DNA of 64,000 nt, from positions 1,135,001 through 1,199,000 of the forward strand of contig NC_081414.1 in assembly GCF_030272615.1 (NCBI RefSeq), in the 5' to 3' direction. The stretch comes from Cryptomeria japonica. Taxonomy: Eukaryota > Streptophyta > Pinopsida > Cupressales > Cupressaceae. Below the pieces are notes generated by a model. That model made no database searches. It was not told the origin of the DNA and worked only from the letters and a program-made list of their open reading frames with translations. This document shows, piece after piece, positions 1-10,202 of this stretch. The first letter of the stretch is position 1. Each line of letters opens with the position of its first letter. Position numbers and translations under genes: made by a program.

Positions 1-2
1 AT

Positions 3-845
3 CCTGTGCATATTGATTTGTGTGGTCCTATGAAAACTAGGAGTGTTCAGGGAGATAGGTACTTTATGATTCTCACTGATCATTGCTCAAGAATGATGTG
101 GGTCACATTCTTGAAAGACAAGTCTGAAGCTTTTGGAAAGTTTAAAGCCTTCAAAGCACTCGTTGAAAAGGAAAGTGGTAAGAGGACCAAATGCCTTAGA
201 ACCGACCAAGGAGGTGAGTTCACTTCTGGTGAATTCAATAAGTACTGTGAAGAAAACGACATCAAGAGGAAACCGTCTACCCCCTGGACTCCACAACAAA
301 ATGGCCTAGCAGAAAGGAACAACCAAACTGTAGTTGAAGCAGCCAGAATGATGTTGATTCAAGGGAAGGTTGCTCACACTTTTTGGAGAGAAGCGGTGAG
401 CCTTGCAGTCTACATTATGAACCGGGTACTCATCAAGAAAGGTAAGGATAAAACTCCTTATGAGTATTGGACTGGTAAAACTCCATTAGTAAGATACTTT
501 AGAGTATTTGGTAGCAAGTGTTATATCAAGAGAAGTGAACACCAGAGCAAGTTTGATGCAAAATGTGATGAGGGAATATTCCTAGGGTATTCCACCAAGA
601 GAAAATCTCTCAAGTGTTTTAACAATAGGACTCAAAAAATTGTTGAAAGTATCAATGTTAGAGTTGATGAAACCTCTGAGAAACCTTATGAAACTAGCAG
701 TGAGCGAGCGGTAGATGAACCAGGGGTAACCTTATGGGAAGTGATTGCAAAACAACCAAGTAGAAGCAATAGTGCTCCTAAACCAGCAGATGCTACGGTA
801 GATGAAGATGAAGATGAGGATGAAGAGGAAAAGAAAGAGGAATAA
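3..845 (+). pseudogene. Copia integrase, partial
   Basis: The frame is open from the window edge, so the true start lies outside. The catalytic triad is visible: Asp in HIDLCGP, Asp in LRTDQGGEF and Glu in NGLAERNN, with 35 residues between the last two (DD35E). The C-terminal part has the copia-typical YEYWTGKTP and FRVFGSKCY segments, followed by an acidic Asp/Glu-rich linker that leads into reverse transcriptase. The protein would insert element cDNA into the host chromosome. The frame ends at a TAA (843-845); the same frame continues directly into the reverse transcriptase, so this is a stop within a former polyprotein and not a natural end. Confidence 0.93.
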
Positions 846-1247
846 TCTAAGATCATTCCTAGGTATGTAAAGCTGCATCATGATCCAAAGAAAATCATAG
901 GGGATAAGGATGCGGGAATACTTACAAGAAGAAAGGTCGTAGAGAATTCTTGCATGATTTTTGAATTTGAGCCCAAAATATTTAAAGAGGCACACAAAGA
1001 TGAAGACTGGATTAAGGCTATGGAAGAAGAACTTGACCAGATAGAAAAGAATGGTACATGGTCTTTGGTACCCAGACCTGAGCACAAAAATGTTATTGGC
1101 ACCAAATGGGTTTTCAGAAACAAGTTAAATGAAGATGGAACAGTGGCAAGAAACAAAGCAATATTGGTATGTAAGGGATATGCTCAAGAAGAAGGAGAAG
1201 ACTATGGAGAAACCTTTTCTCCAGTAGCTAGATTGGAAGGAGTTTGA
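846..1247 (+). pseudogene. Copia reverse transcriptase, N-terminal part
   Basis: This continues the integrase frame after the TAA. It shows the copia RT entry motifs: EAHKDEDWIKAMEEEL, a NGTWSLVPRP-like segment, GTKWVFRNKLNEDG and [10 protein letters not shown]. In intact relatives ARLEGV is followed by about nine residues before [10 protein letters not shown]. Here those codons are missing and the frame runs into TGA (1245-1247), so a small deletion of roughly 25 bases is inferred. Function in the family is RNA- and DNA-templated cDNA synthesis in virus-like particles. Confidence 0.9.
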
Positions 1248-2467
1248 TGGGATTCAAAGTGTATCAAATGGATGTAAAATCTGCATTCCTGAATGGAATA
1301 CTTGAAGAAGAAGTGTATATAGAGCAACCAGATGGGTTTACCCTATCAGAAGACAGTGATATGGTGTGTAGGCTACATAAAGTTTTGTATGGATTGAAGC
1401 AAGCACCTAGAGCATGGTATGAACGTCTACACTCCCATCTTGTGATGATTGGATTTAAAAGAACAAGTGAAGATAGCAATATCTATCTGAAGTTAGAAGA
1501 AGATTAGATTTTGATCTATGAAGTGTTTGTTGATGACATAATTTTTGGTGGAGATGGTAAGATGAGCCATACATTTGTAGATGAAATGAAGAAGGAATTC
1601 GAGATGTCACTAATAGGAGAGATCAAGTTCTTCATTGGACTACAGATTCAACAAATGAAAGATGGTATCTTTATCACTCAGTCCAAGTATGTCAAAGAGG
1701 TGTTGAAGACCTTTGGCATGGAAGACAGCAAACCGGTTGGTAAACTGATGATGACTAGTTGTAAATTGTCTAAAGAAGATGATTCAATGTTGTTGAATGA
1801 GAAGGAATGTCGGTCAATGATTGGTAAATTGCACTATGTAGTACACAGCAGACCGGGCATTGCACATACAGTGGGCATTGTTGCACGTTTTCAGAAAAGT
1901 CCAAGAGAATCCCACTTGGTAGCAGTCAAGCAGATTCTTAGATATCTAAAGGGAACTATAGATTATGGTTTGTGGTATCCATACAATAATGATTTCAATC
2001 TCAAAGTGTTTACCGATGCCGATTGGTCTGGTAATGTGGACGACCAAAAGAGCACAACCGGTGGTGCATTCTTTCTTGGTGGTACACTAATTTCATGGAT
2101 AAGCAAGAAGAAGAGTTGTATCTCTCAGTCCACAACAGAAGCAGAATATGTAGCAGCATTTATGAGCTGCAGTCAGACAATTTGGATGAAGCATGTATTA
2201 AATGGTTTCAAAGTCCCTGTATCTGAACCAATGAGTATCTTTTGTGATAACACAAGTGCCATTAATATCTCCAAGAATCTGGTATTGCATGCTAGAACCA
2301 AGCACTTCAAGCTCAAGTATCATTTCTTGAGGGAGAAATTTCATAACAAAGATGTTGTATTGGAACATGTTTCCAGTAAGGAGCAGTTAGCAGATATATT
2401 CACCAAGCCTCTACTGAAGGCTACATTTACCTATTTAAGAGGTGAATTAGGGGTGTTGCCCCTTTAA
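1244..2467 (+). pseudogene. Copia reverse transcriptase C-terminal part and RNase H
   Basis: The frame resumes at [17 protein letters not shown] and includes [11 protein letters not shown]. The catalytic YVDD box appears as FVDD in EVFVDDIIFGG, a common copia variant. RNase H follows with FTDADWSGN, STTEAEYVAA, FCDNTSAINISKN and EQLADIFTKPL, covering its acidic catalytic residues. One TAG (1505-1507) interrupts the frame between the two RT blocks; from 1511 to 2467 it is open. The natural polyprotein stop is probably the TAA at the end, about 250 bases before the polypurine tract. Confidence 0.92.
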
Positions 2468-2715
2468 GAGGTGAACTAAAGGTATGTGCTCCACATCAGT
2501 CAGGTATTGCATTGTCAAATATTTTCAGGATTGATGTGTTGAAGGATGCTACTCCTCAGAGGGAGCAGCATAGTAGAACATGGAAGCTTGTGCCTCCACT
2601 TTGGCATTGTTGTCAAACAGGGAGAAGATGTGAAGCAGAAAAGATATCTGCTATATTGAAGACATATAATATGGAAGAAGATGAAGATATATCTTTGTGT
2701 ATTGCCATCAATGCC

Positions 2716-2730
2716 AAAGGGGGAGATTTT
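2716..2730 (+). promoter_or_regulatory. Polypurine tract of element 1
   Basis: AAAGGGGGAGATTTT sits between the pol stop and the LTR. This is the plant copia form of the plus-strand primer site; AAAGGGGGAGATTG is the usual sequence, so the last bases look mutated. Confidence 0.85.
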
Positions 2731-2789
2731 TGGCATATGAGCAGAGCTTGATGACATGATGATAGTGTATGTTGTCATTGATGTTAATA

Positions 2790-2903
2790 TGGTGAAGTGT
2801 GAACCAGTATGATGAAGTGTGAATTGGTATAAGTGAACCGGTATGATGAAGTGTGAACCGGTATGTTGAAGTAAGTAAACTGGCAAGTGAACCAGTATAT
2901 GCA
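2790..2903 (+). repeat. Short tandem repeats in the U3 part of the LTR
   Basis: Five to six imperfect copies of an 18-20 bp unit, GTGTGAACCGGTATGATGAA, run head to tail. Most copies carry ACCGGT or ACCAGT. The position at the start of the LTR is where plant LTR enhancers usually lie; an enhancer role is inference. Confidence 0.8.
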
Positions 2904-3557
2904 AAGTTTGTATCGGGGTTTCACTTGATATGACTACCGGTTGGTTTTCTCAGCTTCAAGATATCTGGTTGATGCATTCCAAGTCTGTGTGATTCGACCG
3001 ACGACATCCTGTGATGAGTTAGCATTGAAATGAAGATTAGATCGCGTTACCATGTCAACCTTGTGTGCGTGAAGGATTTCCTTGAGGATCTTGCATGAAG
3101 AGATTGATTCTATCTACCTCGGGAATGTGCAAAATCTTAGTAAACAATGGAGAGCGCGTGATGGGTTATCAGCTTCCAGAAGCGGTGAAGAACGAACAAT
3201 GCAGGATGTCTTGAAATTTGTTCAAGATTGTTTTATCTTATGTAAAGTGATTAAATAGTCAGGATTGGACCGACTACATTGATAACCTAGATGCTTAGGG
3301 TTTTAGGTTTTGGCCACTGACCTAATTGTTATCTATAAGGTCGATGATGTTTTTCATTTGAAGTTGTTGGCAAATGATTGTATGTGAGGTGATTCTTCCT
3401 AGACCAGAGAAGTGAGTAGAGACCTGCAGAGTGTGACTGCAGATGTAAAGGAACTGAAGTGGATTTGCCTTGGCATTGAGTGTTGTTATCAGATCGGTGT
3501 ATTACCTGTTGACTTCTAACCATTTCAGTAGTTGGAAAATCCCTTTACCGAGTAGCT

Positions 3558-3765
3558 TTAATAGGCTTTTTGTAAATCCTTTAACAGGGTGACTCAAAAT
3601 CATTGAGTTCTTCAAATCCTCTTGCGAGGTAACCTTTAACAAGGTTTTAACCTCTAACCGGGTATTTAGCCATCCCTTAACCGGGTGATCCCTAGCAGGA
3701 TCAGTTCCTAGTAGAACCTATTGTAAAGTCTTTAACCAGACTAGGCTCCTAACAGAGCGGACTTC
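3558..3765 (+). repeat. Array of mini-hairpins in the LTR
   Basis: At least seven short inverted repeats with 3-6 bp stems follow each other: CCT-ttaac-AGG, CCTC-ttgc-GAGG, AACCTT-taac-AAGGTT (3631-3646), CCC-ttaacc-GGG, GATCC-ctagca-GGATC, AGTC-tttaacca-GACT and GCTC-ctaaca-GAGC. The stems differ while the loops keep a YTARC-like core. The array lies upstream of the ATCCCCACTG and TTTCCACGTG blocks, so probably in the transcribed R/U5 part. Confidence 0.7.
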
Positions 3766-4359
3766 AAAAGAGTTCAAGAACAACTTGTGGGTATTCATCC
3801 CCACTGTGGTTTTTCCCAGTTGGGTTTCCACGTGAAAAATCAGTGCGTTATGTGTGATGTTTTTTCATGTGATGATTTAGTGTTTTTTGTTAAGCGATAA
3901 AGCATGATGATCTAATGGTCATTGTATTTCTGATGTATTACCTGCTTAAGCATATGGGTGAAGTTGAAGTGAGATATTAATTTTTGAGAAGTTCTAAGTG
4001 TTACTGGTTTATGTCTTTTATAGTCTTACTATGTTTTACCAGTATTGTCTTGATTTAGGTTGATGATGTTGTTTGTCAGTTAGTGCAGTCTTTGCAGCTT
4101 AAGTTGTTGGAGAAATTTTTGGCTGTACTGATTCACCCCCCCCTCTCAGTACCTGTTAGGTATTTACTGTTCATCCTTATTCATCAAATATTATGGGTTC
4201 CAGTTCTAGATATAATATTTATGATTTATTTATATTGCACTATTAGGTTTTTAGGTCCTCCGTTGCTTAGATGATAGAGTTGCTTGTTGTTTCTAACAGC
4301 GAGGTTGTCTATCAAAACTGGTTTGGAGAATTGTTTTAAACTCTTGGATATGTGGATTC

Positions 4360-5311
4360 AAGTGTTGTAGCTTGGAGGACATGTTAATTTGGTTTGTGTA
4401 GTGTTTTAGTTTAGATTTCTAGTGCTAGTTTGATTAGCAAGTGAAGTTTTATTGTTTTGTGTTTAGTGATTTCAGTTGGTTTGGTTTCTGGCTAATTAAG
4501 ATGGTTTATTTTATTTGGATCATTCTCTTTTGGTCTAGATATGTGTTGAAGGTTGATTTTGGATCTTGATATGGGTCTCACCATGACATGTGTAGCTTCA
4601 CAATGTATATTTTACATTGGACCTGGATGTTTTAAAGTCAACTAGTTAATATGCTTTACTATTTATCTAAATATATCATTTGATGTCAACTTTAAAGGAT
4701 GTATTAGTGTGTGTGGTTCATTGGAATCATTTTAGTAGGATGTGTTGTGATGCGTTTAGGTCCCTTTATCTCCTAGAGTGGTCCTTATTGGTCTAGGTGG
4801 CCTAATTTATGTAATATTGTATATTTTGTCTGTGGCTGACCTAGTTGAGTGTTTTAAAGAATGATCTTGTATATATAGATGTGTAGTGGCATGAGTTGAG
4901 GAATGGAGTTCGCATGAGTTAATGTAATGTGGATGTGAATGATGTGCAAGAAAATTTGGTGTAACAAAAATGCGAAAGTTAGTTGTGAAGAGCTTTGATG
5001 ATGATGTCTTCAGTGGGACAGTGTTTTGAGACAGTGGTTGATTGTTAAATGTTTTTGTCATGATATTGCTCGCTTGACACAGTGATTCAAGGAAAATTTC
5101 ATGATCAAGAGATCTTGTTACTTTCAATTCATCTATTCCCTATACCTGTCGAAACAAGGTGTGTTCCTTTTAGCAATTTATGCAGTCCTTTATATCTTAC
5201 CCTGAGATAGTGAGGCTCGGTAATGCAAGTCCCTTATATCAGGTATAGTGAGCTCCTTGGCCTTGAGCCTAAAAAATTGTAATTAGTTATTCATATTGTG
5301 AGTGTGATTCT
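4360..5311 (+). repeat. LTR family A, first part (split by a nested element)
   Basis: This is homologous to the LTR at 29746-30904: both share a block around TTTTGGTCTAGATATGTGTTG, matching stretches around GAAGAGCTTTGA and a final TTTGATTCT- or GTGATTCT-like segment. It stops at ATTCT (5307-5311), where the nested element begins, and resumes at 8346. Start is approximate; no matching target-site duplication was seen for the outer LTR. Confidence 0.6.
5307..5311. repeat. Target-site duplication ATTCT, left
   Basis: ATTCT directly precedes the TGTAGG start of the nested element and is repeated at 8341-8345 directly after its CCAACA end. Confidence 0.9.
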
Positions 5312-5790
5312 TGTAGGAGCTAATATTATCCTCTGATACTATGTAGAAGTTGATGATCAACCATAAGAGCCAAGAATCATCTATAAGCAAAACACCTATC
5401 ACACAAAAGAGATCAAGAAATATTGTATGCTCTATAACAACCAGAGAATTTTGTATTATTTCACAAAAGAATTAAAGATTCAATATTAAAGGTACAATAT
5501 TGGAAGTACAATATTGGAGGCACAATTACAATGAATGAAAGACTTACTTTATAGGAAGCAAGAGATTCCCTAATCCTAAAATTACAAGAACTAAAGCAAT
5601 GGAAAGTAGGAGCTAAATTAAGCTCAAATACAAGCTATAAAAGCTAACTAGAAGTGCCTCTAAGTGAACTCAAACTAAAAAAACATAACACCTAGATAAA
5701 ATAAAATACCTAATTTTAGCTTAAGTTAAAAATAAATTAAAGGACCTAATTAATAAATAATTAGATACTTATTCTAATATTACTCCAACA
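5312..5790 (-). repeat. 3' LTR of element N1
   Basis: Begins TGTAGGAGC and ends CTCCAACA on the plus strand. It matches 7856-8340 along its length. Positions 5330-5341 hold a decayed primer-binding-site copy inside the LTR. Confidence 0.88.
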
Positions 5791-5800
5791 CCCCCCCCTT
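5791..5800 (-). promoter_or_regulatory. Polypurine tract of element N1
   Basis: AAGGGGGGGG on the minus strand abuts the LTR end CCAACA, which is the expected place for the plus-strand primer. Confidence 0.8.
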
Positions 5801-6059
5801 AAGATTAACTTAGGGATAAGTTAAACAACTAATGATGAATGCAAAATGAATTCATGAATGAGTCCCGACAACAAAGACTTGATTAGGTAATCATGATCAT
5901 TTAACTCACACTAATGAGGTCTCTCTAAATAGAGAAAAGGAGAAAAATCACATGGGAAAAAAACCCTCTCCAAAAGTGAAAGATGCAATGAAAAAGAAAA
6001 GGGTACTACATGTGACTAAAATGAAGAACTCCAAGTGGCCCCCCCTTTTATGGAATTGA

Positions 6060-6515
6060 TCATAGAAGTAAAATGAATATACTCCCCATAAGAGAGAGAA
6101 TGAGAATAAGAATCCCCCCAATAAAGAAGTATCTCTTATGCCAATGATGAATGCCTGAAGGCAGAACGTGATCCACTACCTGCAAACAACATGTTTCCCC
6201 TTGGAAGAAACTAATCTGCCAGAGAGAGGTGAAGTCGGTCCATAAATTGGAAGATGTAGGAGTCCAAATCCAAATATATGATGATGTCTCCAAAAACTGC
6301 TTATGTGTCACCAATTCCTTAGATGATGATGGCACAAACCAATCAGATGCATATCCAATCACAATAGAAGGTGACAAACAAGGAACCAATGGAAACTGAT
6401 CTTGAACAAGCTCCAAAGACAAACATGATGTGACAACAGTTGTGCTATGACTATCATCAAATAAGAGAGATAAACCTTCAAATGTGTCCTCCAAATCTAA
6501 AATATGAGACTCCAC
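6060..6515 (-). CDS. Uncharacterised 151-residue ORF in element N1
   Basis: This is an open frame starting MESHILDLEDTFEGL, on the same strand as the element. I do not recognise it. It is acidic and hydrophobic at the N-terminus, has a Trp/Phe-rich middle (SYIWIWTPTSSNLW), a Cys/His-containing GETCCLQVVDH and IHHWHKRYFF stretch, and a hydrophobic last 25 residues (GGILILILSLMGSIFILLL) that could be a membrane segment. There are no retroviral protease, RT or integrase motifs. It may be a captured host or element fragment, or a chance frame; support for translation is weak. Confidence 0.35.
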   Translation of the reverse strand: MESHILDLEDTFEGLSLLFDDSHSTTVVTSCLSLELVQDQFPLVPCLSPSIVIGYASDWFVPSSSKELVTHKQFLETSSYIWIWTPTSSNLWTDFTSLWQISFFQGETCCLQVVDHVLPSGIHHWHKRYFFIGGILILILSLMGSIFILLL

Positions 6516-7844
6516 AAAAAATGAATCAATATTTGTTAAATAGGAATCCCAATCAAGAAGACAAATAGATGAATTATCCTACTTAATATGAATAAAGTAC
6601 TCAATCAATGAAGGTACAACAACTATCTCTACTGGTGGAGAAGGATAAACTTGAGATTTCAATGCACACTCAAGAAAAAGTTAATAATTATGTGAGAAAT
6701 TAGGAAAAACTCATTTCTATTTTGATTTATCTCACAATATTTACACCTACAACCCTTATACATGATTCACTCCTCAAGATAATCTCCAAAAAAGATACAA
6801 AAACATAAACCCTCAATATAAATAGAGACCCGATTTGTATGTAGCCCAAAATAGGCAAGAAAGAGCTATTTGAGAACCTAATGAAAATTCTGAAAAAGGG
6901 ACTTGATATCTAAATAGGGGACTTCGAGAGCTTTCCAATGTCATGTGGAAATCAAAAAATAGAGTCTAGATGTGTAAGATATGGCTCTAGAAGTGTGAAA
7001 CTGAAAGCTAACTTTGGAGGCCTGGTATAAGAAATTAGTGCAGAATATGATCAAACTACCTACAAAATAAGATCAATGTTAAAACTAGCTTTCCATTGAT
7101 ATCTCATTTTCTCAATTTTGACTATGTTTGAAGAAGTTATGGGCAAAAACCCACACACTACTTTTTAAGGCTTCAAGAGCAAAAATAGGAGAGATATGCT
7201 AAATTTAGAATGGCCCTAAATTTAGTAGACCTACCAAATTTAGATCTGTATGTCTGATTGCTAATGTGACATCCTGTTCTGTGGGGTTTTGCAGGTTGAT
7301 TTGACTTTTTATAAAATTTGTGAATCCTCTTTTTTTTTAAAACACACCCTTCTCAAATTTTCAAATTTTAACAAAATTTCAATGCAAATTCTCACAAAAA
7401 TTGAGCACTTTGAAAAAATGGATGTGATTTAATTTTTGCAGAGCTAAGCTGGTATGGTCGTACAAATCTGTACAATCCATATGGATTTTACCTCAAGATG
7501 TGTGCCCTTCCAAATAAAAATTGCCCTAAATTTCACTGTCTCCAATTTTGATAATCTGATAAGCAATTTAAGGGTTTTTGGTCCTTCTTATTGCGATGGT
7601 GACCTTCGTTTTATGTTAAAGTGCCCATATTTTTTACCTACCCCTATATTTTGCCTCAATTTGTGTGCCCTCAACCAATTTGACCCAAATTTTCAACTCC
7701 TCAGATTTTGATGAAACAACAGTTGATCTTTGAGTTTTTCTATATTGTGGATGCTATGGCAACCTCCATTTGAAACCAAAATGCACATAAAATTTACCTC
7801 AAGTTGGATCCCTCAAGCATGTGGATAGGAACTTGACAAAAAAA
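6516..7844 (-). other. Internal region of element N1 without recognised coding
   Basis: About 1.3 kb between the ORF and the primer-binding site. It is AT-rich with many short poly-A/T runs, and no family motif was seen on either strand. The open frame at 7454-7711 on the plus strand runs against the element and shows no motifs. Confidence 0.6.
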
Positions 7845-7855
7845 CTCTAATACCA
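7845..7855 (-). promoter_or_regulatory. Primer-binding site of element N1
   Basis: On the minus strand this reads TGGTATTAGAG, immediately after the LTR. It matches the initiator-Met tRNA primer site TGGTATCAGAG except for one C to T change. Confidence 0.82.
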
Positions 7856-8340
7856 TGTAGGAGCTAAGATTGTGCTCTGATACCATGTAAAATTTGATGA
7901 TCAACCACAGGAGCCAAGAATCATCTGCAAGCAAAACACCTATCACACAAAAGAGATCAAGCAAAGATTGTATGCTCTATAACAACTAGAGGATTTTGTA
8001 TTATTGCATAAAAGAATTGAAGATTGAATATTGAAGGTATAATATTGAAAGCACAATATTGGAGGCACAATTATAATGAATGAAATACTTACTTTATAGG
8101 AAGCAAGAGATGCCCTAATCCTAAAATTAGAAGAACTAAAGAAATGCAAAGTAAGAGCTAAATTAAGCTCAACTACAAGATATAAAAGCTAACTAGAAGT
8201 GCCTCTAAGTGAACTCGAACTAAAAAAGCATAACACCTAGGTCCTAGATAAAATAAAGCACCTAAGTTTAGCTTAAGAAAAAAAAAATTAAAGGACCTAA
8301 TTAATAATAATTAGATAATTGTACTAAAATTACTCCAACA
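7856..8340 (-). repeat. 5' LTR of element N1
   Basis: Starts TGTAGGAGC and ends CTCCAACA on the plus strand. Positions 7874-7885 (GCTCTGATACCA) are an exact complement of the 12-base initiator-tRNA primer site, lying inside the LTR 30 bp from its end. Confidence 0.88.
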
Positions 8341-8579
8341 ATTCTCATTGTGGTTTTTTCATATTTAGGGTTTTCCACATAAATCTAGTGTTCATGTGTT
8401 TATTGTACTTTTTGCTTTCATGTTTAATAATTGTAGTAATAAGCTAATTGTGACCTTTGAAGTTTAAAAGATCAGAAGTAGAGTATTTAGAGTTTCAAAC
8501 CAATTAACCCCTTCCCCGCCCCCCATTGCCACCCCCTTCTCCCTTCTCCCACCCTCTCAGTCCTACAGTGTTTTCAACA
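8341..8579 (+). repeat. LTR family A, second part with target-site duplication
   Basis: ATTCT (8341-8345) is the right target-site duplication. The following GTGGTTTTTTC and GGGTTTTCCAC blocks, a C-rich run and CCCTCTCAGTCC are the 3' end of the LTR interrupted at 5311. It ends TTTTCAACA at 8579. No primer-binding site follows, so this is a solo or 3' LTR. Confidence 0.72.
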
Positions 8580-9480
8580 GATTTCTTATTAGGGATATAG
8601 GCATGACATGTTGGATGGTTTTATCTCAAGAATTTCTAATTAACATTTAATGGTTTCATATATTACATTTTCTATTTTTTGGATGCTTTAGGCTAATGTT
8701 TGGATAATGAGTTTTGTAAGTACTATCATATTGCCAAAACTACTCCAAGTTGTTGGTTACTGATACTCATGTAAAGGCTTGAACTTTGTAAATGCATTGT
8801 AACCTTTGTTTACTTAATTTTACATTTATTTGCTTTAGAGTGGGGGTTTCTCTTTCGAAAAAGCTTTTCCCATGTAAATCATTGTGTTGTCGTACAATAT
8901 CTTTGTGTTTATTTCCTTATAATTGTGTGATAAGTGAAATTTTTGCCACACGTCTTCTCATATATTGATATAAGAAACATATTCTACACCTCTATTACCT
9001 TTCATTTTTGGCATTCAAAATCTTTTAAATAGATAAGGCAAACTTCATAAACATAATCGCCACCAACATTTTGAATTGATAGTCAATCCACAATGTATGT
9101 ATGTATGTATGTATGTATGTATGCATGCATGCATGGTTGGATGGATGGATGCATGTATGTATTTAATGCTTCTTTAGTTATGTACATTAATTCAACAATA
9201 ATGGTTTCAATCCCTTTTTGTCGTGTAAATTTTTTATTATTTCTTTCTACCTTATCTTTGGCAAAAAAAAGAATTTTACTTGATTCTAATCGACCATCAG
9301 AATTCCAAATTAGGCTCATATCTATAAACAATGATTTGAATATTATTATACATAATCTAAAGATCACCTACCTTAAGCTTTTAAATGTGATCTTTTTCCA
9401 TCGATTTTTTTAAAATATAATACAAACTATTTTCTTTGTAGAAATGATATATGTGACACTAATTCAAATAAAAAAATGAA
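8580..9480. other. AT-rich stretch without recognised genes
   Basis: No supported ORF or repeat apart from the ATGT microsatellite. The frame over 9093-9413 is made of microsatellite translation. Confidence 0.6.
9093..9163. repeat. (ATGT)n/(ATGC)n/(ATGG)n compound microsatellite
   Basis: ATGT repeats, then ATGC, then ATGG, then ATGC and ATGT again, all in the same four-base phase. Confidence 0.95.
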
Positions 9481-10202
9481 TTTCAATTCATAACCGACTG
9501 ATATATAACGATAACCCACCAAACACGTCTCCTCCACGCAATAAGCTCTGTGTATTTACCGACCGGTGTGTCGTAAGTAGTAGGTTACGAAGGTTTATGG
9601 AGTCTTCCTCACGCCCGTCATACGCCACGCAATAATATCGGAAGAGAGAGAAACATGGGAGTGGGACATACATAGCCCTTAGCAATCAATTCCGCAGCAG
9701 ACTATGAGAAAAGGCGGGTTTTCCAAAGTCAACAAATGATAACGATCTACACCATAATCACCACCAGAAGGACAAAAACAAAAAGAAAATCAATCATCTC
9801 AACCCTTCCCCCTGCCCTTCTCCCGATTGCAATCTTTGTTGTTTGTGTTCGATTGAGCTTCAAGTGGCTCTATCTATCAGATAATCTGCCCACATCATTT
9901 CTCTCTGTACACATCCTTACTAACCAAAATGACTTTATGTCAAATTAAACATTCATTTAGCTGCTCTTCTGACAGGTGACCCCAACTCCCAAGCTCCATA
10001 TTATTATTCTATATTCTCCCTATTTGCCAGTGTACCCACTAAGCTTTTACCCTCCTTCCTTCACTTGTCGCTTCGCTCTGCCCGCATGCCCACTATCTTC
10101 TCTCCCACTTATCTGACCACGCTGCGACCCACATAAACAAAAAGAAGAAAAAAAAGTGGCTTCCATCAATACAGCAAAGAATACAAACCTAGGAGGAGGA
10201 TT
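9481..10202 (+). promoter_or_regulatory. Presumed promoter and 5' UTR of the WRKY gene
   Basis: This block is visibly richer in CG dinucleotides than the flanking AT-rich DNA, especially 9510-9640, and has a CT-rich stretch (10035-10110) typical of plant 5' leaders. Candidate sites are a W-box on the minus strand (TTGACT, 9727-9732) and a MYB46-type secondary-wall element CACCAAAC (9517-9524). The start codon context is ATTATGG, with A at -3 and G at +4. No TATA box can be assigned with confidence. The sites are short and may be chance matches. Confidence 0.45.

Larger units (their letters stand above)
1..4173 (+). mobile_element. Ty1/copia LTR retrotransposon, 3' part (element 1)
   Basis: The order integrase, reverse transcriptase, RNase H, polypurine tract and LTR is the copia order. 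Gag, protease and the 5' LTR lie before the window. The coding part carries an in-frame TAA (843-845), a short deletion that shifts frame near 1243, and a TAG (1505-1507), so this copy is dead as a source of its own proteins. The 3' end at 4173 is inferred from a terminal CA after the CTCTCAGTA motif and cannot be checked by target-site duplication because the left end is missing. Confidence 0.9.
2728..4173 (+). repeat. 3' LTR of element 1
   Basis: The repeat starts just after the polypurine tract, apparently with TTTTGGC where a TGTTGGC start is expected. It contains a tandem 18-20 bp repeat (2790-2903), an array of small hairpins (3558-3765), a GTGGTTTTTCCC plus TTTCCACGTG block near 3813-3835, a CCCCTCTCAGTA block (4131-4152), and ends in TTCA at 4173. 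The start is good to a few bases; the end is less certain. Confidence 0.75.
5312..8340 (-). mobile_element. Non-autonomous LTR element nested in an LTR (element N1)
   Basis: Two LTRs of 479 and 485 bp flank about 2.06 kb of internal sequence, with a primer-binding site next to the right LTR and a polypurine tract next to the left one, so it is transcribed on the minus strand. The ATTCT duplications and the interrupted host LTR prove insertion as a unit. No gag, protease, integrase or reverse transcriptase motif is visible in the internal part, so it must have moved using enzymes from another element. Confidence 0.9.

Noticed and set aside
9093-9413. Open frame over the ATGT repeat, both strands
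   Set aside because: The start is a translation of the microsatellite and the rest has no motif or coding bias.
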